From assembly GCF_020819595.1 (NCBI RefSeq), contig NZ_JAJHNP010000003.1, positions 310,001 through 374,000 of the forward strand: a stretch of 64,000 bases of DNA. Reading direction: 5' to 3'. This DNA is from Streptomyces barringtoniae. Lineage in GTDB: Bacteria; Actinomycetota; Actinomycetes; Streptomycetales; Streptomycetaceae. Positions 16,315 to 24,999 of the stretch are shown here, piece by piece. The translations under genes and the position numbers were made by a program. Each line of letters opens with the position of its first letter. The first letter of the stretch is position 1. The notes under the pieces are model-generated. The model did no database searches. It was not told the DNA's origin and was given only the letters and a program-made list of their open reading frames with translations.

Positions 16315-18813
16315 TCAGTCTGGATGCTGGAGTCCACTCGAAGGCAAATCCGGGTTCGGCGGGATCTCCTGGTCGGCCCAGATGATCTTCCCGTCGCCGG
16401 TGTACCGGGCGCCCCAGCGCTGGGCGAGCTGGGCCACCAGGAACAGCCCGCGGCCACCCTCGTCCGTGCTCCTGGCGTGCCTGAGCCGGGGGGCCGTGCT
16501 GCTGGCGTCGTGGACCTCGCAGGTGAGGCGGGAGTCCCGGAGGAGCCGCAGCCGTATGGGCGTGGCGGCGTAGCGGATGGCGTTGGTGACGAGTTCGCTC
16601 ACGACGAGTTCGGTCGTCATGGCGAGTTCTGCGAGGCCCCAGTCCTCGACCTGGCGGGTGGCGAGGGCGCGGAGGGTGGCGACGGCGGCCGGGTCGGGTG
16701 GTACCTCCCAGGAGGCGACCTGGTCGGCTCCCAGGGTGTGGGTGCGGGTCAGGAGCAGGGCGATGTCGTCGGGCTGGGGCACGGGCACGAGCTGCCGTAC
16801 GACGGACGTGCACAGCGTGTCCAGGTCGTCCCCCCGGCCGGCGAGGACCTCCCCGAGCCGGGCCATGCCCCGCTCCACGTCGTGGTCGCCGCCCTCGATC
16901 AGCCCGTTGGTGTAGAGGCCGAAGAGGCTGTCCTCGGCCAGTTCGATCTCGCCGGACTCGAAGGCCATGCCGCCCAGCCCGAGCGGGGGCCCGGCGGGGA
17001 TCTCCGGGAAGTAGGCGTGTCCGTCCGGTGCCACGACGACGGGCGGCGGGTGCCCGGCCCGGGCCATCGCACACCGCCTGCTGACCGGGTCATATACGGC
17101 GTACAGGCAGGTCGCGCCGATGAAGGTGCTGCGGGCGGCCGTACCGGCGGCCGCCTCCTCGTCGCTCAGCCGGAGCACGAGGTCGTCGAGATGGGCGAGC
17201 AGGTCGTCGGGGGGCATCTCCATGACGGCGAGGGTCTGCACCGCGGTGCGCAGCCGGCCCATGCTCGCCGCCGCGCCGATGCCGTGGCCGACCACATCGC
17301 CGATGACGAGGCCCACCCGTGCACCGGACAGCGGGATCACGTCGAACCAGTCGCCGCCGACGCCCCCGGAGGGGTCCGCCGGCAGATAGGAGGAGGCCAC
17401 CTCCAGCGCTGTGCCGCCGCTCAGGGCGGGAGGCAGCAGGCTGCGCTGCAGAGTGATCGCCGCCGTGTGCTCCCGGGTGTAACGGCGGGCGTTGTCGACG
17501 CACACCGCCGCGCGCGCCACCAGTTCCCGGGCCAGCAGGACGTCGTCGGGCCCGAAGGAGACCGGGTTGAGCGACCGGACGAACGTGGCGAGGCCGAGGG
17601 CGGTGTTCCGGGCCCGCATCGGCACGGCGATGAGCGAGTGCATGCCGTACTCGCGCATGCGTTTCGTCCGCACCGGGTCCCGGGTGGCCCACTGCTCGTC
17701 GGAGGGGTCGAGGACCGGGATGAGCAGAGGTTCGCCCTCGGTGAGCAGGTTGCTGTCGTGGGGCGGCGGGATGAAGTCGACCCTGCCGCCGATCATGACG
17801 ACAGCCTCGGGGGTGCCCTCGCGCACCGAGCGCTGCGCCGCCCGGCGCATCACGGGCCTGGCCGGGGCGGGGCCCGCGTCGGTCAGCCACGTCCCGTGGC
17901 CCTCGGTACTGAGCACGGGTTCCAGCAGGTCGACGATGACGAAGTCCGCGAAGCGGGGGACGACGAAGTCGGCGAGTTCCTGGGCGGTCCGCATCACGTC
18001 GAGCGTGGTGCCGATGCTGGTGCCCGCTTCGTTGACCATGGTCAGCAGTTGCCGGGTGTTCCACCGCTCGGTGACGTCCTGGACCATGTAGCAGACGCCG
18101 GTGATGGCGTCGGCGGCGTCGACCAGGGGGAAGAACGAGGCCGAGTAGGCGTGCCGGCGGTGCGGGTCGGCCCAGCTCCAGCCCGTGTACTCGTGGTCGG
18201 TCACCGGCAGGCCCGTCGCGAGCACCGTGCGCATCAGGCTCTCCAGGGTCTGGCCCTCCAGCCCGGGCAGCAGCTCGCTCAGCCGCCGTCCGAGCCGTTC
18301 GTCCCGGGGGACCCCGCCCAGCCGTTCCAGGGTGTCGTTCAGCCAGACGTAGCGCAGATCGGTGTCCATGACGGCCATGCCGACCGGTGAACGGGTCAGG
18401 AACCCGTCCAGGACCGACAGGCCCATGCTCCACCGCTGACGCGGTTCCCGGGCCGACACCAGGAAGCACTCGCTGTCGCCGATGCGGAACGAGGCCGAGA
18501 CCCGCAGTTGGACGTCGAGACTGCGGCCGTCGCGGTGCCGTACGGCTATCTGCCCGCTCCAGCCGTTTCCGGCGCGGCACCGCTCCACGACGCCGGCGAG
18601 CCGTGCGGGATCCCCGGGCATGGCGAGCAGGCGCGCGGCGGAGGCGCCCGCGACGTCCCGTGCCGCGTGGCCAAGGAGTGCCTCGGCGCTGCGGGTCCAG
18701 CCGACCACGACGCCGCGTTCCGAAATCACCGCAGCCGCGTCGCTGGACGCATCGAGGAGATCACCCGGTCCCGGCGGCGTGGCTGCGGCGAAGCCCTCTG
18801 GCGCAGATTCCAT
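16315..18813 (-). CDS. PAS-PAS-GAF-SpoIIE phosphatase with C-terminal HATPase
   Basis: This 832-residue cytoplasmic signalling protein has two PAS domains (about residues 20-130 and 135-255), a GAF domain (about 265-450), a SpoIIE/PP2C phosphatase domain (about 460-690, with 'GVGGDWFDV', 'VIGDVVGHG' and 'LYTNGLIEGG') and a C-terminal RsbW-like ATPase (about 700-825, with 'ELVVSELVTNAIRYA' and 'DEGGRGLFLVAQ'). One chain thus carries the opposing phosphatase and kinase activities of a partner switch. The PAS and GAF domains would sense redox or a small ligand. The ATG at 18813 is likely; a GTG nine bases earlier is possible. Confidence 0.87.
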   Translation of the reverse strand: MESAPEGFAAATPPGPGDLLDASSDAAAVISERGVVVGWTRSAEALLGHAARDVAGASAARLLAMPGDPARLAGVVERCRAGNGWSGQIAVRHRDGRSLDVQLRVSASFRIGDSECFLVSAREPRQRWSMGLSVLDGFLTRSPVGMAVMDTDLRYVWLNDTLERLGGVPRDERLGRRLSELLPGLEGQTLESLMRTVLATGLPVTDHEYTGWSWADPHRRHAYSASFFPLVDAADAITGVCYMVQDVTERWNTRQLLTMVNEAGTSIGTTLDVMRTAQELADFVVPRFADFVIVDLLEPVLSTEGHGTWLTDAGPAPARPVMRRAAQRSVREGTPEAVVMIGGRVDFIPPPHDSNLLTEGEPLLIPVLDPSDEQWATRDPVRTKRMREYGMHSLIAVPMRARNTALGLATFVRSLNPVSFGPDDVLLARELVARAAVCVDNARRYTREHTAAITLQRSLLPPALSGGTALEVASSYLPADPSGGVGGDWFDVIPLSGARVGLVIGDVVGHGIGAAASMGRLRTAVQTLAVMEMPPDDLLAHLDDLVLRLSDEEAAAGTAARSTFIGATCLYAVYDPVSRRCAMARAGHPPPVVVAPDGHAYFPEIPAGPPLGLGGMAFESGEIELAEDSLFGLYTNGLIEGGDHDVERGMARLGEVLAGRGDDLDTLCTSVVRQLVPVPQPDDIALLLTRTHTLGADQVASWEVPPDPAAVATLRALATRQVEDWGLAELAMTTELVVSELVTNAIRYAATPIRLRLLRDSRLTCEVHDASSTAPRLRHARSTDEGGRGLFLVAQLAQRWGARYTGDGKIIWADQEIPPNPDLPSSGLQHPD

Positions 18814-19031
18814 CAGTTTCACCCATACACCACTATGAGCCTGATTGTCCGTGGTGCGCACGGACACGGCGGGAGGCGCCGGCCCGGCCCCGGATGCGGC
18901 GGCTCCGCCCCGGATGCGGCGCCCTGCGGTTGGGCGGGGCCCGGGCCGGAGGGACCATGGGGGGAAGGGACCATGAAGCACCGGTCGACGGCGTCCGCGC
19001 GTGCCCACCCGGCCGGTGGAGGTGAACCGGC

Positions 19032-21098
19032 ATGGCAACGGACTCCTTGGCAGCCGGCCACGAGGAAGACGGCGACGGGACGCCCCGGCCGACCGGGCTG
19101 CTGGACGTGCTGAGCGTGGCCGCGGTGGCCATGGACATGCGTGGCCGCATCGTCTTCTGGACCCCGCAGGCCGAGGACCTCTTCGGCTACTCGTCGCAGG
19201 AGGCCCTCGGCAAGCCCGCGGCGCGCCTGCTCGTCCACCCGGAACATCTGCAGGCCGTGCAGGGTCTGTTCGCGGAGGTGCTCGAGACGGGTCGGGGCTG
19301 GGCCGGCGCGTTTCCCGTCCGGCACAAGGACGGCAGCAGCCGGCTGACGGAGTTCCGGACCATGCGGCTGCTGGACGACCTCGGGGACGTCTACGCGCTG
19401 GGCATCGCGGCAGATCACACCCTGCTCCAGCGCGTCGAGACCGACCTGGCCCTGTGCGAGCGGCTGATCAACCAGTCCCCCATCGGTCTGGCCCTCCTGG
19501 ACCCCGACCTTCGGTACGTCCTGGTCAACCCGGCGCTGGAGCGGATCGACGGCACGCGCGCCGAGGACCACATCGGCCGCCACCTGAGGGAGACCCTGCC
19601 CTTCCCGGACGTCGACACGGTCGAGTCCGCCCTGCGTCAGGTGCTCACCACCGGTACGCCCCTGCTGGACCAGTACCACGTCGGCCGGCCGCCCGCCGAT
19701 GCCGGCCAGGAGCACGCCTGGTCGCTGTCCTTCTACCGTCTGGAGGATCCCGGCGGCCGGGTGCTGGGCGCGGCCGTCTCGGTCGTGGACGTCACCGAGC
19801 GGCACCGCGCGGCGGCCGAGGCCGACCGGGCGCGGCGGCGCCTGGCGCTCATCGCGGACGCCTCCGCGCGGGTCGGCACCGCGCTGGACGTGGAGCAGAC
19901 CGCCCATGAACTGGCGGAGATCGCGGCGCCGGCGCTGGCCGACGTGGTCGCCGTGGACGTCCTCGACTCCGCCCTGTCCTGCCGGCGTGTGCGCAGACCG
20001 GACAATGGCCCGGAGCTCTTCCGCGCCCTGGCCCTGAAAGCGGCCCATCCCACCCCCGCGCTGCGCGCCGCCGACCCTCCCGGCAACATCGCCGCCTACG
20101 AGGGGGACCGCCTGGTCACCCTGTGCGTCCACACCGGGCGGCCGGTTCTGGTACGGCACGTCGGGCCGCACGATCTGCCGCGCATCGCCAGGGACGCCGC
20201 GTCCGGCGCGCTGCTCGCCGAGGCCGGCGTCCACTCGTACCTCGCCGTGCCGCTGATCGCCCACGGCGAGGTGCTCGGCGCCCTCGACCTCAAGCGGACC
20301 CGCAATCCGGCGCCGTTCGACGACTACGACGTCGTCCTGGCCGCCGAACTCGCCGGCCGGGCCGCCGTCGCCATCGACAACGCCCGCTGGTTCCAGAGCG
20401 TCCGCAACACCGCCCTGACCCTGCAGCGCAGTCTGCTGCCCGACCACTCCCCGCACCACACGGGCCTGGAACTGGCCTCCCGCTACCAGCCCGCGCAGGC
20501 CACCAGCGAGGTCGGCGGCGACTGGTACGACGTCATCCCGCTGACCGACGAGAAGACCGCCCTGGTGGTGGGTGACGTGATGGGCAACGGCATCGACGCG
20601 GCGGCCACCATGGGAAGACTGCGCACTGCCACCTGCGCCTATGCCGATCTCGACCTGGACCCCGCCGCGGTGCTCCAGCACCTGGACAAGATCACCTGCG
20701 ATCTGGAGCACTACATCGTCACCTGCCTGTACGCGGTGTACGACCCCACGGCCGGGCAGTGCACCATCGCCAACGCCGGACACATGCCGCCCGCGCTCGC
20801 GCGGCCCGGTGACGCACCGAGACTCCTGGAACTGCCGGCCGCGGCACCGCTCGGCGTCGGCGGCGTCCGGTTCGACACCACGACGGTCGCCCTGCGCCCC
20901 GGTGATGTGCTGGTCCTCTACACCGACGGCCTGGTGGAGACCCGTCAGCACTCCATCGACGACCGGCTCGACGTCCTGCTGGACCTCCTGGACGAGCCGA
21001 ACCGGCCACTGGAGGAAACCTGCGACGTCCTGCTGTACGGCCTGCGCCACCCCGACGACCACGACGACGTGGCCCTGCTCGTCGCCCGGGCCCTGTAG
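19032..21098 (+). CDS. PAS-PAS-GAF-SpoIIE phosphatase
   Basis: This 688-residue protein has PAS domains at about residues 25-135 and 145-265, GAF at about 275-455, and a SpoIIE/PP2C domain at about 465-685 with 'EVGGDWYDVIPL', 'VVGDVMGNGIDAAATMGRLR', 'NAGHMPPAL' and 'VLYTDGLVETR'. It lacks the ATPase present in its divergent neighbour, to which it is clearly related. GGAGG lies nine bases before the ATG. With the genes at 14218 and 16315 it makes three PP2C phosphatases within 7 kb. No anti-sigma antagonist or sigma factor gene is next to them, so the targets are elsewhere. Confidence 0.88.
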   Translation: MATDSLAAGHEEDGDGTPRPTGLLDVLSVAAVAMDMRGRIVFWTPQAEDLFGYSSQEALGKPAARLLVHPEHLQAVQGLFAEVLETGRGWAGAFPVRHKDGSSRLTEFRTMRLLDDLGDVYALGIAADHTLLQRVETDLALCERLINQSPIGLALLDPDLRYVLVNPALERIDGTRAEDHIGRHLRETLPFPDVDTVESALRQVLTTGTPLLDQYHVGRPPADAGQEHAWSLSFYRLEDPGGRVLGAAVSVVDVTERHRAAAEADRARRRLALIADASARVGTALDVEQTAHELAEIAAPALADVVAVDVLDSALSCRRVRRPDNGPELFRALALKAAHPTPALRAADPPGNIAAYEGDRLVTLCVHTGRPVLVRHVGPHDLPRIARDAASGALLAEAGVHSYLAVPLIAHGEVLGALDLKRTRNPAPFDDYDVVLAAELAGRAAVAIDNARWFQSVRNTALTLQRSLLPDHSPHHTGLELASRYQPAQATSEVGGDWYDVIPLTDEKTALVVGDVMGNGIDAAATMGRLRTATCAYADLDLDPAAVLQHLDKITCDLEHYIVTCLYAVYDPTAGQCTIANAGHMPPALARPGDAPRLLELPAAAPLGVGGVRFDTTTVALRPGDVLVLYTDGLVETRQHSIDDRLDVLLDLLDEPNRPLEETCDVLLYGLRHPDDHDDVALLVARAL

Positions 21099-21137
21099 GC
21101 CGGGCCGCACGGTGCGGTTCGGCCGGCGTCCGGCGCC

Positions 21138-21758
21138 CTACTGTGCCGTCGACTCCCCTGAAGCGGCCGTGGACGGCCGGTCGGCGGAGCCGCGCACGAG
21201 CAGCAGCAGCGCGTCGACCAGGTCGTCCACGGGGCTGCCGGTGGCCAGCCGCCGCAGTTGCAGGCCCATCACCAGGGCGACCGTCGTGGCGGCCAGGCGT
21301 TCCGCGTCGGGGACGCCCAGCGCGGTGAGGATCCGGGCGGCGAGCAGGTCGTAGGCGCGGAAGGCCTCGGCCGCCGCCTCGCGCAGGCGCTCGTCACGCC
21401 CGGCGTGGAGGTACAGCTCGAAGGGCGCCAGATGGGCGCTGTCCAGGGCCGAGCCGCAGGCCACCTGGCCGGCCATCGACGCCGCGTCCTCGACGTCCAG
21501 GCCCTCCGTCTGGCACTGGTCGGCCAGTTCGGTGAAGTGCCGGGCCTCCTCGCGCACGAAGTGCAGCAGGCTCTCCCGCAACAGTTCGTGCTGGGTCTCG
21601 AAGTGGTAGGTGACCGAACCGAGGGACACGCCCGCTTCCTTGGCGATCCGCCGGTTGGTGACCGCCGCGACTCCGTCCTCGCCGATGATCCTCAGGACGG
21701 CGGTGATGATGCGCTGGCGCATCGGAGCGGTAGGGGCGGCATGCGGCATGGCCTGCAT
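21138..21758 (-). CDS. TetR-family transcriptional regulator
   Basis: This 206-residue regulator has an N-terminal helix-turn-helix (about residues 14-60, with 'GVSLGSVTYHFETQHELL') and a C-terminal TetR ligand domain. It diverges from a short-chain dehydrogenase, with an 18-bp perfect palindrome in the 88-bp gap. It probably represses both genes. The ATG at 21758 is the longest start; an ATG three codons later would also serve. It converges on the phosphatase gene with 39 bp between. Confidence 0.87.
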   Translation of the reverse strand: MQAMPHAAPTAPMRQRIITAVLRIIGEDGVAAVTNRRIAKEAGVSLGSVTYHFETQHELLRESLLHFVREEARHFTELADQCQTEGLDVEDAASMAGQVACGSALDSAHLAPFELYLHAGRDERLREAAAEAFRAYDLLAARILTALGVPDAERLAATTVALVMGLQLRRLATGSPVDDLVDALLLLVRGSADRPSTAASGESTAQ

Positions 21759-21811
21759 TCTTCCATCACCGGGTCACCTGGGCTGTGGACAGGGCCGCTC
21801 GGCCTCCCTAT

Positions 21812-21829
21812 TGTTCGTTCGAACGAACA
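21812..21829. promoter_or_regulatory. 18-bp palindromic operator between tetR and SDR genes
   Basis: TGTTCGTTC-GAACGAACA is a perfect inverted repeat with no spacer. Its right end is 17 bp from the SDR start and its left end 53 bp from the TetR start. The internal GTTCGTTC/GAACGAAC pattern is a common form for TetR-family sites. Binding by the adjacent regulator is inferred. Confidence 0.8.
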
Positions 21830-21846
21830 GGAACTGGAGGCTAGTC

Positions 21847-22638
21847 GTGCACATTGCCGGGTCAACCGTTCTGCTCACCGGTGTCACCGGCGGCATCGGC
21901 GGCGCGCTCGCCGCCGAACTGTCCGCCCGCGGCGCCCGTCTCATACTCACCGGCCGCCGCCTCGAAGCGCTCGAACCCCTCGCCGATCGTTACAACGCCC
22001 GGACCGTCGCCGCCGATCTGGCCGACCCCGACGATGTGCGGCGGCTGGCCGAGGAGGCCGCCGGCACGGACATCCTGATCGCCAACGCGGCCCTGCCGTC
22101 CAGCGGCGACCTCCTCGACTACACACCGGAACAGATCGACCGCGCCCTGGCCGTGAACCTGCGGGCGCCGGCGATGCTCGCCCGGCTGCTCGCTCCGGGC
22201 ATGGTGGCCGCCGGGCGCGGTCACTTCTGCTTCGTCGGGTCGCTGTCCGGCATGGCCGCCACCAAGTCGTCGTCCCTGTACACCGCGACGAAGTTCGGAC
22301 TGCGCGGCCTCTCGCTGGCCTTCCGCCAGGATCTGCACGGCACGGGCGTGGGCGTCTCGATCGTCCAGCCCGGTTTCGTACGCGATCTGGGCATGTTCGC
22401 CAAGACGGGCTCGGCGACGCCCGGCGGTGTCCGCACCGTCTCGCCGGCGCAGGTCTGCAAGGGCGTGACGCGGGCGATCGAACGCGATCTCGCCGAGGTC
22501 AACGTGGCACCACCCGAGCTGCGCTTCCTCACCAAGGTCGCGTCACAGTTCCCGGGGTTCGCGGAGCGGGTGCAGCGGCTGGCCGGGGCGGAGCCGACGG
22601 TGAAGGCGATCGTGGCGGCGCAGCGCGCGAGCCGCTGA
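21847..22638 (+). CDS. Short-chain dehydrogenase/reductase
   Basis: This 263-residue SDR shows the Rossmann 'LTGVTGGIGGALA' near residue 10, 'NAAL' near 78, catalytic Ser in 'FVGSLSGM', and the Tyr-Lys pair in 'LYTATK'. The C-terminal 'SQFPGFAERVQRL' tail recalls SDRs that act on lipids or fatty alcohols, but the substrate is open. The GTG at 21847 follows GGAGG by six bases and is preferred over the open upstream frame, which would overrun the TetR gene. Expression is probably controlled by the divergent TetR protein. Confidence 0.87.
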   Translation: MHIAGSTVLLTGVTGGIGGALAAELSARGARLILTGRRLEALEPLADRYNARTVAADLADPDDVRRLAEEAAGTDILIANAALPSSGDLLDYTPEQIDRALAVNLRAPAMLARLLAPGMVAAGRGHFCFVGSLSGMAATKSSSLYTATKFGLRGLSLAFRQDLHGTGVGVSIVQPGFVRDLGMFAKTGSATPGGVRTVSPAQVCKGVTRAIERDLAEVNVAPPELRFLTKVASQFPGFAERVQRLAGAEPTVKAIVAAQRASR

Positions 22639-22905
22639 AACGGCCTCTTGTCAGGCACTCCACCGCCATGGCAAGATCCGTCGAGTTCTACAGCGCATCC
22701 GACCACTCGTCACGAAGGACTGAGGTCCATGGTTCCGGCGTCCCCCAGCGGCCGCCGTCGGTACTGAGCCACCTGCCCAACGGCAGTGCTCCGCAGTACC
22801 GTTGACGTTTCCTCACGGCGGCCCGACGACGTGGTGTCCCGTACACCGCTCGCCTCCTTGCAGAGGTCGTTCCCTTGTGCCAGCCCACACCGTGAGGTCT
22901 TCATC

Positions 22906-23673
22906 GTGCGCACCGATGTCCAGAGCTTTGCCGTCGCCCACCTCCTGCGCCGCCCGGCGGCACGTGAAGTAGGCGGCTTCGTCGTGGGGTTCGATCCCTC
23001 GACGACCAGCCCGTACGTCAACTACGCCACCCCCTTCCCCGGCGCCGAGCCCACCGACCGGGACGTCGCCGACCTGATCGACGCGTTCCGCGAGCGCGGG
23101 CTCAAGCCCCGGCTGGAGTTCGCCCCGGACACCGCCCCCGCCGTGGAGCCCGCCCTGCGCCGGGCCGGTTTCGGCACGGAGGCGGTGCACGAATACCTGG
23201 TCTGCACGCCCGCCGCGCTGGCCGTGCCGGGTTCCGGCCACGGCGCGGCGGGCCCGGTCGAGGTGGAGGCCCCCGCCACGGAGGCGGACTACACCGCGAT
23301 CGACAGCGCGCTGTCGGAAGCCTTCGGCGGCGAGTGGGGCCCGTCGCCGGAAGGCGCGGCCCGGTTGCGGCGTACCGAGGAGGGCGGCGGAGCCGTCCGG
23401 TTCGTCCGCGCTCCCGGCGGAGGCTGCGCCGGCGGCGCGATCTGCTCGGCGCCCGCCGAGGGCACGGCGGAGCTGGCGGGCGTGGGCACGCTTCCCGCGT
23501 ACCGGGGGCGCGGCATCGCCGCCGCGGTCACCGCGACGCTGGCCGGGACCATGTTCGGCCGGGGAGCTCGGACCGTGTGGCTGGAGTACTCGGGCGAGGG
23601 CTCCCGCCGCGTGTACGAGAGGGTCGGCTTCCGGCCCGGCGGCACGCGCCTGTACATCTCACTGGACGCGTGA
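22906..23673 (+). CDS. GNAT-family N-acetyltransferase
   Basis: This 255-residue protein has a weak N-terminal GNAT-like half and a clear C-terminal GNAT domain. The domain has 'AELAGVGTLPAYRGRGIAAAV', the acetyl-CoA pyrophosphate loop, near residue 195, and 'SRRVYERVGFRPGG' near the end. The GTG at 22906 follows GAGG by eight bases, and the product then begins with the conserved half. The substrate is unknown. Directly after the stop codon a 24-bp tandem repeat array begins and fills the gap to the convergent hydrolase. A small bidirectional gap of 267 bp precedes it with nothing recognised. Confidence 0.78.
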   Translation: MRTDVQSFAVAHLLRRPAAREVGGFVVGFDPSTTSPYVNYATPFPGAEPTDRDVADLIDAFRERGLKPRLEFAPDTAPAVEPALRRAGFGTEAVHEYLVCTPAALAVPGSGHGAAGPVEVEAPATEADYTAIDSALSEAFGGEWGPSPEGAARLRRTEEGGGAVRFVRAPGGGCAGGAICSAPAEGTAELAGVGTLPAYRGRGIAAAVTATLAGTMFGRGARTVWLEYSGEGSRRVYERVGFRPGGTRLYISLDA

Positions 23674-24030
23674 CCTCCGGGACCGGCGGACACGCAACCT
23701 CCGGGGCCAGCGGGCCCGCAACCTCCGGGGCCGACCGGGACCGGCGGACACGCAACCTCCAGGGCCGACGGACACCTGACCACCGGGACCGGCGGACACG
23801 CAACCACCGGGACCGACGGACCCGCAACCTCCGGGGTCGGCGGGCCCGTGTCCTCCGGGGCCGACGGGCGGCCGCCGGCCGGCTGGGAGCTGGACCGTAA
23901 CTTCCGGCACCGACGGACGCCTGACCACCGGGACCGGCGGACGCGCAACCTCCGGGACCGACGGACGCGCGACCTCCGGGGTCGGCGGGCCCGTGTGCTC
24001 CTGGGCCGGCGGGGCCGGGTGCTCGCCGGT
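23674..24030. repeat. 24-bp degenerate minisatellite with 96-bp higher-order units
   Basis: About thirteen imperfect 24-bp units begin 'cctccggg' or 'ccaccggg' and continue with 'accggcggacacgcaa'-like sequence. A four-unit block recurs at 23756-23851 and 23901-23996, 49 bp apart, including the same unit order and a distinctive 'cccgtgt' end. The period is eight codons. Minus-strand reading gives GPGG-rich collagen-like octapeptides, plus-strand reading gives basic repeats, and neither has a start with a ribosome site. The array begins right after the acetyltransferase stop codon. Confidence 0.9.
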
Positions 24031-24038
24031 GCGCGACG

Positions 24039-24887
24039 TCAGCCTTCACCGGGGAGCGGGTTGTCCTTGACGAACCGGCGGATCTCCTCCGTGAGCGCCG
24101 CCGGGTTGTCCAGCTGGACCAGGGTGCGGGCGTCGGGGATCTCCACATGGCGGGCGTTCGGCAGCAGTTCGGCCAGTCGGCGGCCCGTCGCGGGCGGCAT
24201 CATGCGGTCCTCGGCGCCCCAGGCGACCAGAGCCGGGCGGGTGAACTCCGGGAGGTTCCGGGCCGCATCCAGGTAGCAGTCCTTGCGCGTCGCACGCAGG
24301 AACTTGGTGAAGTCCCGGCGGATGTGACGGTTGGTCAGCAGAGGGCCGTACCAGCGTGCGACGAGTTCCTTCGGGAGCCGCTTCTTCGTCATTCCGCCGA
24401 GCGAGGTCTGCATGCGGGCGAGGAAGGGGAAGCGGAAGGACTGCAGGAGGAGGAAGACGCCACCGGGGATCCGGCGGGCCGCGTCCAGGATGCGGCCCTG
24501 GACACCGGGCGGGTAGTTGTCCAGGGCCTCGCACGAGGTCAGGACGAGCCGGGCGATGCGTTCGTCCCGTACGCCGACGAGGAGTTGGGCCGTACCGGTG
24601 TCGTTCTGGACGAGGGTCACGTCCCGCAGGTCGAGGCGGTCCAGGAACTCGGCCAGCAGGCGGGCGATGCCGTGCGCGGAGAGGTCGGCGTCCTGCCGCA
24701 TGGGGCGCCGGTGGCTGCCGAGGGGCAGCACGGGGACCAGGACGCGGAAGTCGGGGCGCAGGGCGGAGACGACGTCGGCCCAGACCGAGTCGTCGAAGCC
24801 GAGGCCGTGGGCGAGGACCACGGTGGGGCCGTCGCCTGCCGTGTCCTGGTATTCGATGGTTCCCGCGCTCAGCTCGATCTCCGGCAT
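24039..24887 (-). CDS. Alpha/beta-fold hydrolase
   Basis: This 282-residue protein has the alpha/beta hydrolase pattern: 'VVLAHGLGFDDSVW' (oxyanion region) near residue 28, a nucleophile-elbow region around 'LVQNDTGTAQLLVG', 'PALVAWGAEDRMMPP' with the acidic residue, and 'VEIPDARTLVQLDNP' where the His is expected. The elbow reads N-D-T-G-T, with Asp in place of the usual Ser, as in haloalkane dehalogenases. The usual late His is not evident, so activity is uncertain. GGAGG lies seven bases before the ATG. It diverges from a TetR gene across a partial palindrome. Confidence 0.83.
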   Translation of the reverse strand: MPEIELSAGTIEYQDTAGDGPTVVLAHGLGFDDSVWADVVSALRPDFRVLVPVLPLGSHRRPMRQDADLSAHGIARLLAEFLDRLDLRDVTLVQNDTGTAQLLVGVRDERIARLVLTSCEALDNYPPGVQGRILDAARRIPGGVFLLLQSFRFPFLARMQTSLGGMTKKRLPKELVARWYGPLLTNRHIRRDFTKFLRATRKDCYLDAARNLPEFTRPALVAWGAEDRMMPPATGRRLAELLPNARHVEIPDARTLVQLDNPAALTEEIRRFVKDNPLPGEG

Positions 24888-24920
24888 GCCCGCGCCTCCG
24901 CTCCGGTCGGCCGCCTCGAC

Positions 24921-24948
24921 TGTCTCTTGATAGATCGTTCTAGTGACA
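24921..24948. promoter_or_regulatory. Imperfect palindrome between hydrolase and tetR genes
   Basis: A 28-bp interval bounded by TGTC and GACA pairs at 10 of 14 positions and centres on TAGATCGTTCTA. It sits in the 112-bp gap between the leftward hydrolase and the rightward TetR gene. It is a plausible TetR operator, less symmetric than the other two in this window. Confidence 0.5.
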
Positions 24949-24999
24949 GAATAGGCGGCGACCGCCCTTTGGCAACAGCGGCTTCCCGGAGGTGTCACC

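Noticed and set aside
18819..21110. 763-residue open frame antisense to the PAS-GAF phosphatase
   Set aside because: It mirrors the real phosphatase, which has clear domains and a ribosome site. Long antisense frames are expected at this GC content.
23674..24030. CRISPR array
   Set aside because: Units are adjacent 24-mers without unique spacers, and no cas genes are near.
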